A DNA stretch of 64,000 bases from the NCBI GenBank assembly GCA_016648135.1, contig JADDOH010023134.1, positions 1-64,000 on the forward strand, written 5' to 3'. Every line of letters starts with the position of its first letter. The first letter of the stretch is position 1. A model generated the notes under the pieces. The model saw only the letters and a list, made by a program, of their open reading frames with translations. It had not been told where the DNA came from and ran no database searches. Of the stretch, positions 1 to 10,159 are shown piece after piece. The position numbers were made by a program, and so were the translations under genes. This DNA is from Agrypnia vestita. Lineage: Eukaryota; Arthropoda; Insecta; Trichoptera; Phryganeidae.

Positions 1-129
1 GTGTAGTGTAGTGTATCCAGTGGCCAGCATGATGCACAAACGTCTAAATGATGGAACAAATCTACCATAGCAACCTCTATCTACAGTATGACAATGATAG
101 CCTACTAAAGGACTATCATATCAGATGAA

Positions 130-173
130 TTCACCTGATGAAGGAAACGGACGTTTCCGAAACATGTAGTGAA
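130..173 (+). ncRNA. Hammerhead ribozyme-like motif (Penelope-type)
   Basis: Stem I pairs TTCAC (130-134) with GTGAA (169-173). The core CTGATGA is at 135-141, followed by one unpaired A (142). Stem II is GGAAAC (143-148) with GTTTCC (153-158) around the loop GGAC. GAA is at 159-161, and the tiny self-complementary stem III ACATGT is at 162-167. The cleavage triplet is GTA, with predicted cleavage after 168. Minimal hammerheads with very short stem III are known in the terminal repeats of Penelope-like elements. Here no GIY-YIG reading frame is visible beside it. The fit is good by eye, apart from the extra base after the core. Activity is inferred, not shown. Confidence 0.75.
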
Positions 174-765
174 ACAAGTGCTTAAATATAAGTGGAAAAA
201 AACAAAGTTGATTGTTTTATTTCATTATTTGTTATATATTTGTTATTCATCTTCTATTGGTGGTAAAAAAAATTCTTCGGAGACTACTTCTGGTCACAGC
301 TTTTTCCAACAAGAATTTAAAGTTGATTGTTTTATTTCTTTAGCGGATGCAGAAACAATATCGACACAAGTTACTTTCACAAAATGCACTACATATTTAA
401 TTTATAATATGAGTTTGAGTACACAACTTAAAATATTTTTTAAATAACCAAGGATTTGGCAAGGCTGATCGAATCTATTAGGGAATGTACATCATGTCTC
501 TGGACTACTAAGGATTATATATACGTAATTAATAATATGGAATATGTAAAGTGCATACATACAAACAATAAGCCAGAAAAATCTACAGATTACGAAGAAA
601 TACGTACTGCGCCATTGAATGCCAGAGCGTAGCTGAAATGTTTCGAAACAAACGAAATTGACAAGTCTCCACATGCTGAGTGAGATCATCATGACTCATG
701 GCATATTCTGTCATGGACGCAATCTACAAATCAAACATATTATTTAATTAATTTATTTTTCAGAA
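174..765. other. AT-rich stretch after the hammerhead; possible PLE terminal-repeat remnant
   Basis: No convincing gene is present. A 20-bp direct repeat (AAAGTTGATTGTTTTATTTC) occurs at 204-223 and again at 319-338, which suggests a duplicated non-coding end of a retroelement. The rest is ordinary intronic DNA of the GalNAc-transferase gene whose exon starts at 1264. Confidence 0.35.
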
Positions 766-1130
766 ACCGTGTTATAAAAAGCGTGTTGTACAAAAAATAT
801 GCCAATTTATACATCCGTGTTATATAAAACCGTGTTATACGAGGCCCAAGTGAAGAATTTATTATTGCTATTATATCAATGTATTTAAAAAAATAACACA
901 TTTAAAAAGTAATAAAATTTATTCACTTTGTCAGACCAACATACATTTACGCATGTTTTGTATAAAATCACTTTCATCACATGACATATTCAGGGTTGGT
1001 GTACTATTCCTACCAAATTTACAGGTGCTCTCATTTTGAACAAAAATTGAGTTATTGGATTGAGTTCGCTATCATTGGACCTCCTTCTTACAATTTTGTG
1101 CACCGTGTTATATCAAAAACATGTAAAAAA
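766..1130. repeat. Dispersed CCGTGTTATA motifs, possible pogo/Tigger relic
   Basis: The motif CCGTGTTATA or a close variant occurs near 769, 815, 830 and 1104. The form 'CCGTGTTATACGAGGCC' near 830 resembles the terminal and subterminal sequences of pogo/Tigger transposons. No transposase coding is left. The assignment rests on motif resemblance only. Confidence 0.3.
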
Positions 1131-1263
1131 ACTGTAAAAACAGAATCCAGTGTATTCTTAAATTTGACACGCAAAAAATTAAGAATTTTTCACAATTATT
1201 AATTCATTGTTCTTATTCTTTCAATTCAATAAATCAAATTCATTATTCTTTCATAATTTTCAG

Positions 1264-1375
1264 GCCGAAAGGGCGTTCTATGTGTTGGGACGTGGCAGAT
1301 CCTCATGACAAGGCTGAGGTCACATTATTTAGTTGTCACAGCTTGGGCGGAAATCAACTTTGGCGATATAAGCAA
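1264..1375 (+). CDS. Polypeptide N-acetylgalactosaminyltransferase, penultimate coding exon (partial gene)
   Basis: The exon encodes PKGRSMCWDVADPHDKAEV and continues to GGNQLWRYKQ. It lies between a good acceptor (TTTTCAG ending at 1263) and the donor CAA|GTGAGT at 1376. It begins with the last base of a split codon and ends in phase 0. The pattern C-D followed by C-H-S-L-G-G-N-Q-x-W is the ricin-type beta-trefoil lectin (QxW) domain at the C-terminus of the Golgi enzymes that start mucin-type O-glycosylation by transferring GalNAc to Ser/Thr. The next exon, 13133-13306, joins in the same phase. The catalytic domain must be encoded to the left of this window. The exact GALNT/Pgant paralogue cannot be told from this fragment. 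Confidence 0.85.
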
Positions 1376-2079
1376 GTGAGTAATAAATTGTTTTTTTTTT
1401 ATTCCGGCAAATTGAATAAAAAGAAACTTATCTACAATTTTATTGAAAGCATTGAGATATTCCTGAGGGTATAACCACGTGACATCACTGACAATTCTTA
1501 TACATCAAACGAACTGCCCACTTGTAAGGCCTTTTTACAAAGAACTGAAATGTAAACTTTCCAGATCATCATTGTTTATGGTCTTGTATGTCTTCTTTTA
1601 ATTTATTTTTTCATTTATAGGTTTTCTTACAGCCATATATATACAAATAATTTAAAAAAATAAGAAAAACAGTTTTTGATGTACAGATCCTTAGGCCAAT
1701 TAAAAAAAAACCCACATATTTGCAAGAGTAATCTATAAGGGTTGATAAAAAAAAACAATGTATCAAATAGTAAGTTTATGTGAGTGTGTATTTGTGTGTT
1801 TTTATGTGTCTGTGTGCGTTTTTATGCGTTCTTGTGTGTATGTGTGTGTTCACATGAGTGGGAGGAAATATGTCATCTCGCGAGTTTATTACTAACAGAT
1901 TTTGTGAATTGCTCAAAACTTAAATGTAAACTATCAAGTTCTGCAAAGCCGTGTCATAGATATTTAGAACACAGTTAATAATGCTGATTTTGTCATAGTT
2001 TGTTCTCCAATGATTTAAGTAGAAAAGGCGTGGTTCTCTTGTTTGTCTCTACGAGACATTAAAATATATTAAGTTTAAA

Positions 2080-3400
2080 ATTTCAGATGAATCTATGGGA
2101 TTATTAAGTATTTTATAAAGATTTTTCGTATCGCTTACCATTCACCCATCTTCAAGAGTAGTTATCTTGTGGTGCTTATGTGCTTCAGAATGGTTATCGA
2201 AGTGGATGTGATTTTTGAAACTCAGTGTTTTTGTGAAAGTCTGCTGAATGCGGAGACAAAATTGGTGATCCAAATTCTAAAATGCTAAGTACGTAACAGG
2301 AAAATATGCATTTTAAAGACTTGTGCTATTGAACGATTTAATCATCCGAAGTACAAATCCAAGCATTCTAGACGCCTTATCGGTTGTGGCGTTAATGTGT
2401 TCCAAGTAGGTCAATTTTGTCTAATAGTACACCAAGATCGCAGATTACTTTGACAGGCAAGACAAGTACATTGTTAATGTTGTAGTTAAATCCAATGCAG
2501 TTTGTGTTTCTGGTGATGGTAATACTACGACATTTTTTAGGATTTATAGTTGAGCAATTGTGTGTCAGCCTGTTAGGTCATCTTGTAATTATAATATAAT
2601 TTACAATTATAATTTATATTACAAATAATTTAGAGTCATTTTCGTTTGCAACATATCTATAAAGTTCATGTCATCAGCGTAGAGGCTGAATTTGGAGTTA
2701 AGAAAACAGGTGTCAATATCATGTAAGTGGCCCCAAGTGACTCCCTTGTGGAATACCAGAAGGAATGAACAAGAAGCATGACTTATAACCCTTTACCACT
2801 ACTGCCTGGCTACAGTTTTGTAGGTAGGAAGACACCCATTTCAGCAGGTCTCCATGTATTCCAACAGATGTTAGCTTGTAAATAAGGGTTTTTCGGTTTA
2901 CGCGGTTGAATGATTTGTTGAGTTTGAAATTGTTGTTGAGTTGAAACTGTTTGATTGTTGAATGATTGAAATTTAGAGTAATCTTTGTGCATAACATCTG
3001 TTTGCTGTCGTAAACCCATATTAACTGAGATATCTTGCGTGAAGATCCGATAGGCAAGATTCTTCTTGAATAAGATTAGCCTTGGTTAAATTGACAACTG
3101 GTACATATACTGAGGTGAAGTATTCCGCAAAGCCACTGGTAATATTGGTTCCACCAGAAAATATATTACCTAGATACGTTAACTGTTGTGGAACATATTC
3201 GCGTTTATTCATGCTCTTGGCAAACGACCAGAAGCATTTTGGGTTGTCTGTGATACTCTTTTCGCACTTTACTATGAAGTCTCTGAAGCATTTTCTCTGC
3301 AGCACCTTTATGTTAAATATGTCAAAATCTTCTTGAACAATGTATGTGTTACAGTGAATCTGTTTTTCTAGTGAGTCCATCATTCACTGGCATTTTAGAG
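2080..3400 (-). pseudogene. Non-LTR retrotransposon fragment (jockey/CR1 type), decayed
   Basis: On the minus strand, 3383-3021 encodes the linker between endonuclease and reverse transcriptase (including NPKCFWSFAKSMN and FAEYFTSVY). Then 3057-2719 encodes part of the RT ending in the conserved GIPQGSHLGP block. Most of the RT fingers, including the first catalytic aspartate block, are missing between them. Downstream, 2480-2300 still shows CDLGVLLD and SRMLGFVLR, the thumb/connection region. Frameshifts and stops make it non-functional. It lies in the intron, antisense to the host gene. It resembles the element at 38230-42476 and is probably a decayed relative. Confidence 0.75.
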
Positions 3401-4315
3401 AAATTATATTCAAGGTCATTCTTATCATATTCAAAGAGTTTTTCACCAATAGAAATGAATACAATATTTTAACTTCTACTTACTAGTGAATTTATTGGTT
3501 TCCGAACTGTCAAAAAATAAATTTGACATGTCTGAAATCCGTTTCTGTAAAAATCTATGCTTTTAAACGAACTTTTATTTATCCAAATTGAAACAACCGG
3601 GCCTTGAATAACAATTTAATAAGTTATTGCGTGAACAAGGTTCTTACTGCATTATTAATTTCTTCTGTGCATATCAACATTATGTAGGTACCGGATATTA
3701 TTAAAATGGTCATTTTGAAGTGTTGAAAATTGAAAGTTTCGTCTGCACCAATTCTTCATTATATGATTTTATAACAAGATTCTAATGGCACATGGACCTT
3801 GTTTTTCAAAATTTATTTTGCGTTTTGTGTCTCATTCTACACTAGTCTAGTCCAAAGTCACCACAAAGCGACAGTATTTCTAATTTTTATCCTTTGAGCG
3901 GTAGCATATTCTCTATTCTGTGGCGATAGTTCTGTTTCTCGAACTGTCATACTCCTGGACTTGATAGGTAACTAAAACCTAATATATTTTTAGAATTTTA
4001 ATCGCGAACACTTACGAAATTCTGATCATCGTATAATTCAAAAGACAGTCGATTAAACTCAAAAAGATTGGGTACTTGTATTTTTAGGTTATAATTTTTG
4101 TCATTATCGAATAAATAAACTAAGAATAAATTCAGTTAAGCGTCGTATTGTACATTTTCAAGCATATATTTTCTTTTTAGGGACAAAGTAGAGAGCCATG
4201 TTGTTACAAATGAAACACATAGCAGAGTTCATGTTGTGTCTAATTATACTAAAACATAACATCCAGTACACGAACCTCTCAAGTTTCAGCTTCATTTACT
4301 ATAAGTAAACTATCT
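3401..4315. other. Intronic DNA without recognisable features
   Basis: AT-rich, with no open frame of interest on either strand and no clear inverted or tandem repeat seen. Confidence 0.5.
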
Positions 4316-4745
4316 TGTTTTGGAAAGATATTCAAGGTTATTTGCTGTAGATACATATTCGCCCACTTTCGTCAGACACTTTGCATTAATCAACATGGCT
4401 TTGTTCCAAAAAAATCCACAACTACCAACCTGCTTGAGTTTGGTAGTCAAATTTGCAAATCGTTTGATTCGAGATCTCAAGTGGATGTAATATATACAGA
4501 TTTCAGCAAGGCGTTTGACAAGGTGAATCATCGTATACTTTTGTCAAAACTTCATGCTATAGGAATCCACGGCAACTTATTGAGATGGATAGAATCTTAC
4601 ATTTCTCATCGAACTCAAGTGGTGACCGTAAATGGATATGATTCATCTCCGGTTTCTATCACCTCAGGAGTTGCTTAGGGTTCTCACCTTGGTCCCTTGT
4701 TCTTTTTCTCATCTTCATAAATGACTCGCCGAACGCGCAAAATAG
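4316..4745 (+). pseudogene. Non-LTR reverse transcriptase fragment
   Basis: The plus strand encodes VIYTDFSKAFDKVNHRILLS (the first catalytic D block of RT) followed by GIHGNLLRWIESYISHRTQV. At 4676 an in-frame TAG stands where PQ should be in the SGVPQGSHLGP block, and the frame then breaks at LFFF...INDS. Upstream, 4316-4480 has scattered RT-like residues in shifted frames. It is of jockey/CR1 type, truncated at both ends and inactive. It lies in the same orientation as the host gene, inside its intron. Confidence 0.75.
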
Positions 4746-5649
4746 ATGCGTTAAGTTTTTATAAGAAATGTCGACACTTGTCAAAATTGACGAAGTGTAC
4801 AATGTCATAAATTATTATAACATTGTACACTATTATTATTAAATGGTAAATTGTATTTACCGTTGTTTTTCGAAGGAAATTCTCTTTTTTTCTAGACGAA
4901 GATGATACAGTAATATAAAATATCAAATCATTTTTAACAATTTTTAATCAACAAATCAAGACACGAAAATAAATGTTTATTATATAATATCTCACCAAAA
5001 TTAAACTGCTAAATAATAAAATAAAAATACTAAAACTGATAAACCCAATCTAACTTCCGTAGTCTATAGGCAAATTATTTTGTGGTTATTAAGTATTTAT
5101 TCTACATGGTTCTTATTGACCTTTTTGTTTTTATTTATTTATTTTATTCTTAAATTACTTGAGGATATTCGTATCAATACTAGGTTCTTTTTTGAAGAAA
5201 AAAAAAGACACATAACAAAAAGTGATTACAGATCTATATCATTAACAGTGTATAAGTGAATGAGAATCAAACAACGTATCTACATATAAAATTAAAATAA
5301 AATAAATAAATTTTATTGATGCAAATTCTCATCCAGGTAAAAAATTTGTTAAATATGAATGGGAACAACACTGTTTTATTGCACTGTATATTTTATTTTG
5401 AGTTAAAACGTTTGCATCATTGTTAAAATTTAACACTGTTACATAGTTGCAAAAGGAAGAAAAATGGACACAATACATAATTATTACTTATTACATCTCT
5501 ATAACTACTGTCTCAAATTGTTTTTAATTTTTGTTGAAATAAGTTATTGATTAAAAGAGGTTGCTTCTAGAAATTTTAATACTTTTACATAGTTGCTTTT
5601 TGAAAAGATTTTCACTCAAAATATACTGTGGAATAAATCAGTGATGTTT
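4746..5649. other. Intronic AT-rich DNA without recognisable features
   Basis: Very AT-rich DNA with short homopolymer and (AAAT)-like runs. No gene, repeat pair or RNA was recognised. Confidence 0.5.
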
Positions 5650-5837
5650 CAGAATGCTAGTTAGATTAGTATAAACTACTACCTGATATGTTAGGTCTAC
5701 CGGTTTTGTAACGTACCCATCTCTTCATCAGGATTAACACTACATTGATAGTAGGTAATGTTAGTCCTGATGAAGAGACGGAACCGGTAGACCTAACATA
5801 TCAGGTAGTGGTTTATACTAATCTAACTAACATTCTG
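5650..5837. repeat. Near-perfect inverted repeat with paired hammerhead-like cores
   Basis: Arms of about 80 bp (5650-5733 and 5757-5837) face each other across a short spacer. Each arm carries CTGATGAAGAGA followed by a self-complementary ACCGGT and then GTA/GACC. These are the order and parts of a hammerhead, as in the PLE terminal repeats elsewhere in this window. On the plus strand stem I (TTAGTC with GACCTAA, one bulge) is good but stem II is deleted. On the minus strand stem II is weak and GAAA reads AAAA. It is best read as a head-to-head pair of PLE terminal repeats with no coding left. Confidence 0.55.
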
Positions 5838-5934
5838 TTATAATACCTAACCACAAAGTTAAAGCTGTAAACATTAAAAATATTAATAATAGTGTTGTTT
5901 CAATTCATATTTAACAAATAAATAATATATTGTA

Positions 5935-6462
5935 CAGGGTGTACCAGAGCTAGCAGCAGAAACTTGGCAGGTAGATTCCTGACTATGTTATGAGTCTAAA
6001 ATGTTCAAGTAACCATGGCCTAATATCAATATTTATGGAGATATGCAATATCAAAGTTTGCATTTTTTTTTCAATATTTCTTAATTATTTTTTGCAAAAA
6101 GTTGAACTATCCTTACAATACCTTATGTCGATTATGAAAAATTCATTCGCTTTAATACAAGTCGAATAAAATTATAAAAACCTTGCAAAAATTGTAAAAA
6201 GTAATTTTTTACAAGGTTTTTATCATTTTATTTAATTTTTATTGAAGCAAATGGATTTTTCATAATCGATATAAGTTACTGTAATGATAGTTCAAATTTT
6301 TGCAAAAAATAAGTAAGAAATGTTAAAAAAAAAATGCAAACTTTGATATTGCTTATCTCCATAACTATTGGTATTATGCCATGGTTGCTTGAACATTTTT
6401 GACTTAAATCATGGTCAGGAATCCACTGGCCAAGTTTCTGCTGCTAGCTGTGGTACACCTTG
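5935..6462. mobile_element. Long-palindrome MITE (copy 1) flanked by TA
   Basis: The element is nearly palindromic. The left end starts CAGGGTGTACCA and the right end is TGGTACACCTTG, with TA on both sides (5933-5934, 6463-6464). The arms pair for most of their length, and the centre near 6190-6225 reads AACCTTGC...ACAAGGTT. There is no coding capacity. A truncated second copy lies at 30950-31290. TA target duplication and palindromic structure point to a non-autonomous Tc1/mariner-superfamily element, but the family is not established. Confidence 0.7.
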
Positions 6463-6662
6463 TATATGTACCGTGCAATACATAATAGTGTTGTATTGTT
6501 ATTATTTATTACAACAAGGCATAGCGGAGTGGCATTTTGAATTGCACTGCAGATTTTTTTTTACACATGAACATTTTTTACTACTGCATCTGTTTTTACA
6601 ATTGCATTTTGTGAATCCTTGTCCCGACCCAACAGACTGTATATTGGCAATGGATTGCAGTG

Positions 6663-8257
6663 CTAATTCATTTTAGGAATGAGGTCTGCAGAAATCAAAG
6701 TTTCAGGGCAGACAGAAAATTGGGATCTGGAATATAGTCCCTTTATTACACCGTCTCTTGTTCCTAGTTGAAAGTATTCATCTTCCGTTTTAGCGAGAAC
6801 GGCCAAAATAGAACGTGCATCTCCCTTTCCTCTGTCTACGTCTGGAACCTTGATTCGCACTGTCATTCCTTCCTCAGCTACTGGATGGGTGGCATCTGAT
6901 ATGTGTTTCATGTGTAGTGCCTGATTTTCCAAGTTTTCCTTGGCAAGTTGACGGACTTCGTGAACATAATTTTTTTTTGCGCAAAGTGCATATTTCATTA
7001 TCAGTTTCACTCTCCAAATCTAAATTACAGATTTTACTTTATTTTTTTTAATTTTATTTTAGTGAAATTTACCTCATCAATCAAAATTGGAGCATCTATT
7101 ACAATAATTACATTGTTTTGTAAGCAAAGAGCGCATACTTCATTTTCAAAAACCTCCGATTCTACTTCACAAATTACACATTTTTTTATATTAATACAAT
7201 TTAACTCCTGACTCTCCAACAAAATTTGAACATCACTTTTGACAACTGCTTCTGCCGTTTCTTGTACTTCATCAACTGCTTTTGGTTCTTCAACATTGGC
7301 CAAGACGTATTCAAGGTCTTCTTCGGTATCTATATTTTCTATAACTTCAGGGTGCAAATTTGATGTTGACAGTCCAACTTTAGGAGCTTGCCCGAACATT
7401 GCTTCATTCGGGGACCGCTTGATCCCTGAGTGGAATGCCCTATTTTTCATGAATTGGATATAATCCAGCCCTTTGCTCCAATTTTTGCAATTTTGGTCCA
7501 ACATCCATGTCGTCAATATATTCTCTACATCCTGATTTGCTCTCTCCACGCTGCCTTGTGACTGGCTGTGTCGAGGTTTGCCATGAACGATTTTCAACCC
7601 AGGCCACATCGGTTTTAGGTTTTCTATAATACTATTGCAAAACTCGCGTCCATTGTCAGATTGTAATATTGCTGGTGCTCCAAATAGAAAAAATATGCTG
7701 AGAATTTGACTTGCCACTTCTTCGGCTCTTTTGCTTTTCAGCGCCCTCAGGATGACAAATTTTGTTAAGTGGTCTTGATATACCATAATAAATTTGTATT
7801 CACCGTCTGCTTGAGATTGAAAATCGATCAAGTCTATCTGGCATCTGCTATTGAAGTGGGAAAATATCATTGGTTTTACCACTAGACCTTTTTTTTCCGT
7901 CTTCCGCTTCTGCAAGCATGGCTCGCAAATATTAAGGAATAATTGAACTTCATGATACGTAATATTTTTGTACTTTTGATTTAACTCTTTTTTCATTCTA
8001 TCCCGCCCTCCGTGTCCAATAGCTCGATGGGTATCAAATAAAATATCAAACAAATGTTCACTTGCAACATAATAGAGAATTTGGGTTGAATTCACTACTG
8101 GGGAAATAAGATACTCCTTTCCACACAAAGTTAATACATCATAATGTTTTAGCAGCCAATGCCTGTTTTTTACTTTACCATTTTCTTTTCTTGCTTCTTG
8201 AACTTGTATCAGTTCATTATATTTCTCCAAGTTCATTGCGGCGCCTTTAACGGGCAC
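6663..8257 (-). CDS. KRBA2/GIN-like integrase-derived protein (DDE integrase core)
   Basis: Two exons on the minus strand, 8257-7073 and 7019-6663, join in frame across a 53-bp intron (7072-7020, GT...AG) to give about 513 residues with no internal stop. Visible parts are an H2C2 zinc-binding region (H78, H82, C111, C114), an integrase core with D142 (CQIDLIDF), D201 (LQSDNGREF) and E238 (GSVERANQ), a Cys pair motif at C360/C363 and C375/C378, and a C-terminal IKGLYSRSQF block. This order matches the KRAB-A-domain-containing-2-like / GIN-type integrase proteins common in insects, derived from Gypsy or Ginger-type elements. It sits antisense in the intron of the GalNAc-transferase gene. Whether it is a host gene or a recent transposon copy is open; no terminal repeats were found around it. 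Confidence 0.8.
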
Positions 8258-8423
8258 TGTGTCTTAGAAAAAATTTCATAAAAAGTTTTCATGTCTTTCT
8301 TCGAGCTTCATGTCTTCCTTCATCTTCAATAAAATGTTCTAAAAATATTTAACAAATAATAAATATTATATTATAAAACGAAAGGTGATGATCAAACATG
8401 GATGAAAGAAATGTGCTCTTTTA

Positions 8424-8590
8424 GGCCTAGTTGTGCCATCTGTGATAAAGGTAAAAGTAATGGTAAAAAAGTAACCTAAGATATGAAAGAAACAACTTGT
8501 TCGAGTTGTTTCCTACATTAATTAGGTTACTCTTTTACCAGTCCCGGTTGTACCACAATAAAGGTAAAAGTAATGATAAAAGATTAACAT
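8424..8590. repeat. MITE-like hairpin with a repeated end segment
   Basis: AAAGTAACCTAA at about 8466 pairs with TTAGGTTACTCTTT near 8522, around a nested palindrome (AAACAACTTG / GAGTTGTTT). The segment GATAAAGGTAAAAGTAATG occurs twice, near 8440 and 8557. No coding. It is probably a small non-autonomous DNA element. Confidence 0.45.
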
Positions 8591-8771
8591 AATTGATATA
8601 CGAACAACTCAGATGGGTTTTTTCCTTCATACATTAAGGCGATCGTCCAGCAGAATGAGCAAATTTCACCATTTTTTCTCATATCTTCTCTTGCGTTTTT
8701 TATCACATTTTTGTATGGAAATATCTCATTTTAAAATTTATTCATCAGGTTACGTATATTTTAAATACGGA

Positions 8772-9599
8772 TATCTTATTAAAATAACAAGCTAAATTAT
8801 ATAATTGATTAATAAATTACCAAACCTTCGATGTTTTAAAAAATGAATAAAATTGCTCCACTTTGTGGGCCGGGCCTTTTATGACTGAATGGCCTTGTGA
8901 GATGTCTTTTTTATCCAATAATATTACAAAGTAAACGATTATCTTAAATTGATTACAATTATTGCAAAATCTGTTAGTTTGTTTACATGCATTATTAAAA
9001 AACACTGTTTTTTAAATTATTTTTATTTTTTGTGTGTTTTTTCAATCCTTTTTAGATAGTTGATAACTTTTTATTCTTTAATAAATTAAAGGAATAGACG
9101 TTATCATTTTAAAATTAATACAAAAAAAATCAAAAAATTATTCTCGATTTCATATTTTAGCTTTTTAATCAAGGCACTGCGTATTGCGTCATAAATACGT
9201 TACGTCTTGATTAAATATCTAAAATCAAAAATATCGACAAAGATTTTGATTTTTTTTTGTTTTTATTATAAAATATATTCTTTTGACTATTGAAGAAAAA
9301 AAGTTATCAACTATCTAAAAAGGATTGAAAAAAACACACAAAAAATAAAAATAATTTAAAAAACAGTATTTTTTAAACATAAATTGCAAGTAAACAAACT
9401 AACATATTTTGCAATAATTATAATAAATTTAAGATAATCGTTTACTTTGTAATATTATTGGATAAAAAAGACATCTCACAAGGCCATTCAGTGATAAAAG
9501 GCCCACAAAGTGGAGCAATTTTATTCATTTTTTAAAACATTGAACGTTTGGTAATTTATTAATCAATTATATAATTTAGCTTGTTATTTTAATAAGATA
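8772..9599. mobile_element. Foldback element with ~300-bp inverted arms
   Basis: The left arm (8772 to about 9080) is the reverse complement of the right arm (about 9290-9599), with small mismatches and a few indels. The outer ends read TATCTTATTAAAATAACAAG and its complement. The centre contains a second, smaller palindrome around AATCAAGGCACTGCG / CGTTACGTCTTGATT. The only open frames are in the arms and mirror each other, so no gene is called. No clear target duplication was found. Confidence 0.75.
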
Positions 9600-9638
9600 C
9601 TAGGTGCCCGTTGCACGGCTACGCGTGCAATTTAGCCT

Positions 9639-10147
9639 GGCGGCAGATTCACTGATGATTAAGTAACGAAGAAGAAGAAGACGGACTCACTGTTGGTTGA
9701 GTAACGAAGAAAAAGATTGACGGTAAACACTTTCCGGTAACGCCCCGATCGCAAAGATCGGACTGCGCGTTCGGGAGATTGTACTATAAAAATTCGATAG
9801 AAGAAGAAGAAGAAGTTATGTGGTATTTTACCAAATTGAAATCGAATGATAAATGACAGCGTTGTTAGAGTGGGGAGAGAGAGAACGCCCGAAGCCGCGC
9901 AAAGGTGAGTGAGTCAGATGGCTCCCGCTTTGCGGTCGCAGACGGGTGTCGGCAGTCTGTCGTGAAAAGGCGTGGATGGGCTGAGCCCATCTGGTACTTT
10001 TTAAATTTTCGAAATCGGACATCGCTTTGCGGAGATATCCACGAAAACCCCAAAAACCGCAACCTAACCCAACCTAACCTAACCTAACCCAACTTAACCT
10101 AACCTAACCCAACCTAACCTAATTTAACCTTACCTAAGAATCTGGAA
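9639..10147. mobile_element. Insertion with 12-bp target duplication and telomere-like tail
   Basis: GCAATTTAGCCT is present at 9627-9638 and again at 10148-10159, bracketing 509 bp. The surrounding sequence would read continuously if the insert and one copy were removed. The insert contains GAA-rich runs (9663-9685, 9798-9814), a higher-GC middle and, near its right end, an array of CCTAA repeats (10061-10138). There is no convincing coding frame. The duplication length fits target-primed or related retrotransposition better than a TA or 8-bp DNA transposon. The family is unknown. Confidence 0.6.
10061..10138. repeat. Interstitial telomere-like (CCTAA/TTAGG)n repeats
   Basis: About fifteen units of CCTAA with regular CCCAA interruptions fill this stretch, and the last units are degenerate (AATTTAACCTTACCTAAG). 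TTAGG is the canonical telomere repeat of many insect orders. The array lies inside the insertion at 9639-10147. Confidence 0.85.
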
Positions 10148-10159
10148 GCAATTTAGCCT

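Noticed and set aside
1784..1978. Open frame rich in Cys/Val (MCICVFLCVCVRF)
   Set aside because: It is a translation of a GT-rich low-complexity stretch, not a gene.
2668..2678. TCATCAG (CTGATGA on minus) as a further hammerhead core
   Set aside because: It lies in the RT coding region where it encodes part of the (Y/F)ADD-like text. No GAAA or stems are nearby.
5757..5837. Working hammerhead on the plus strand of the inverted repeat
   Set aside because: Stem II has been deleted; only the core, stem I and the stem III palindrome remain.
8742..8749. CTGATGA on minus as hammerhead
   Set aside because: No GAAA partner and no stem II can be drawn.
9652..9700. CTGATGA at 9653 as a hammerhead in the telomere-like insertion
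   Set aside because: The following sequence is GAA-rich, with no self-complementary stem II and no proper GAAA-stem III.
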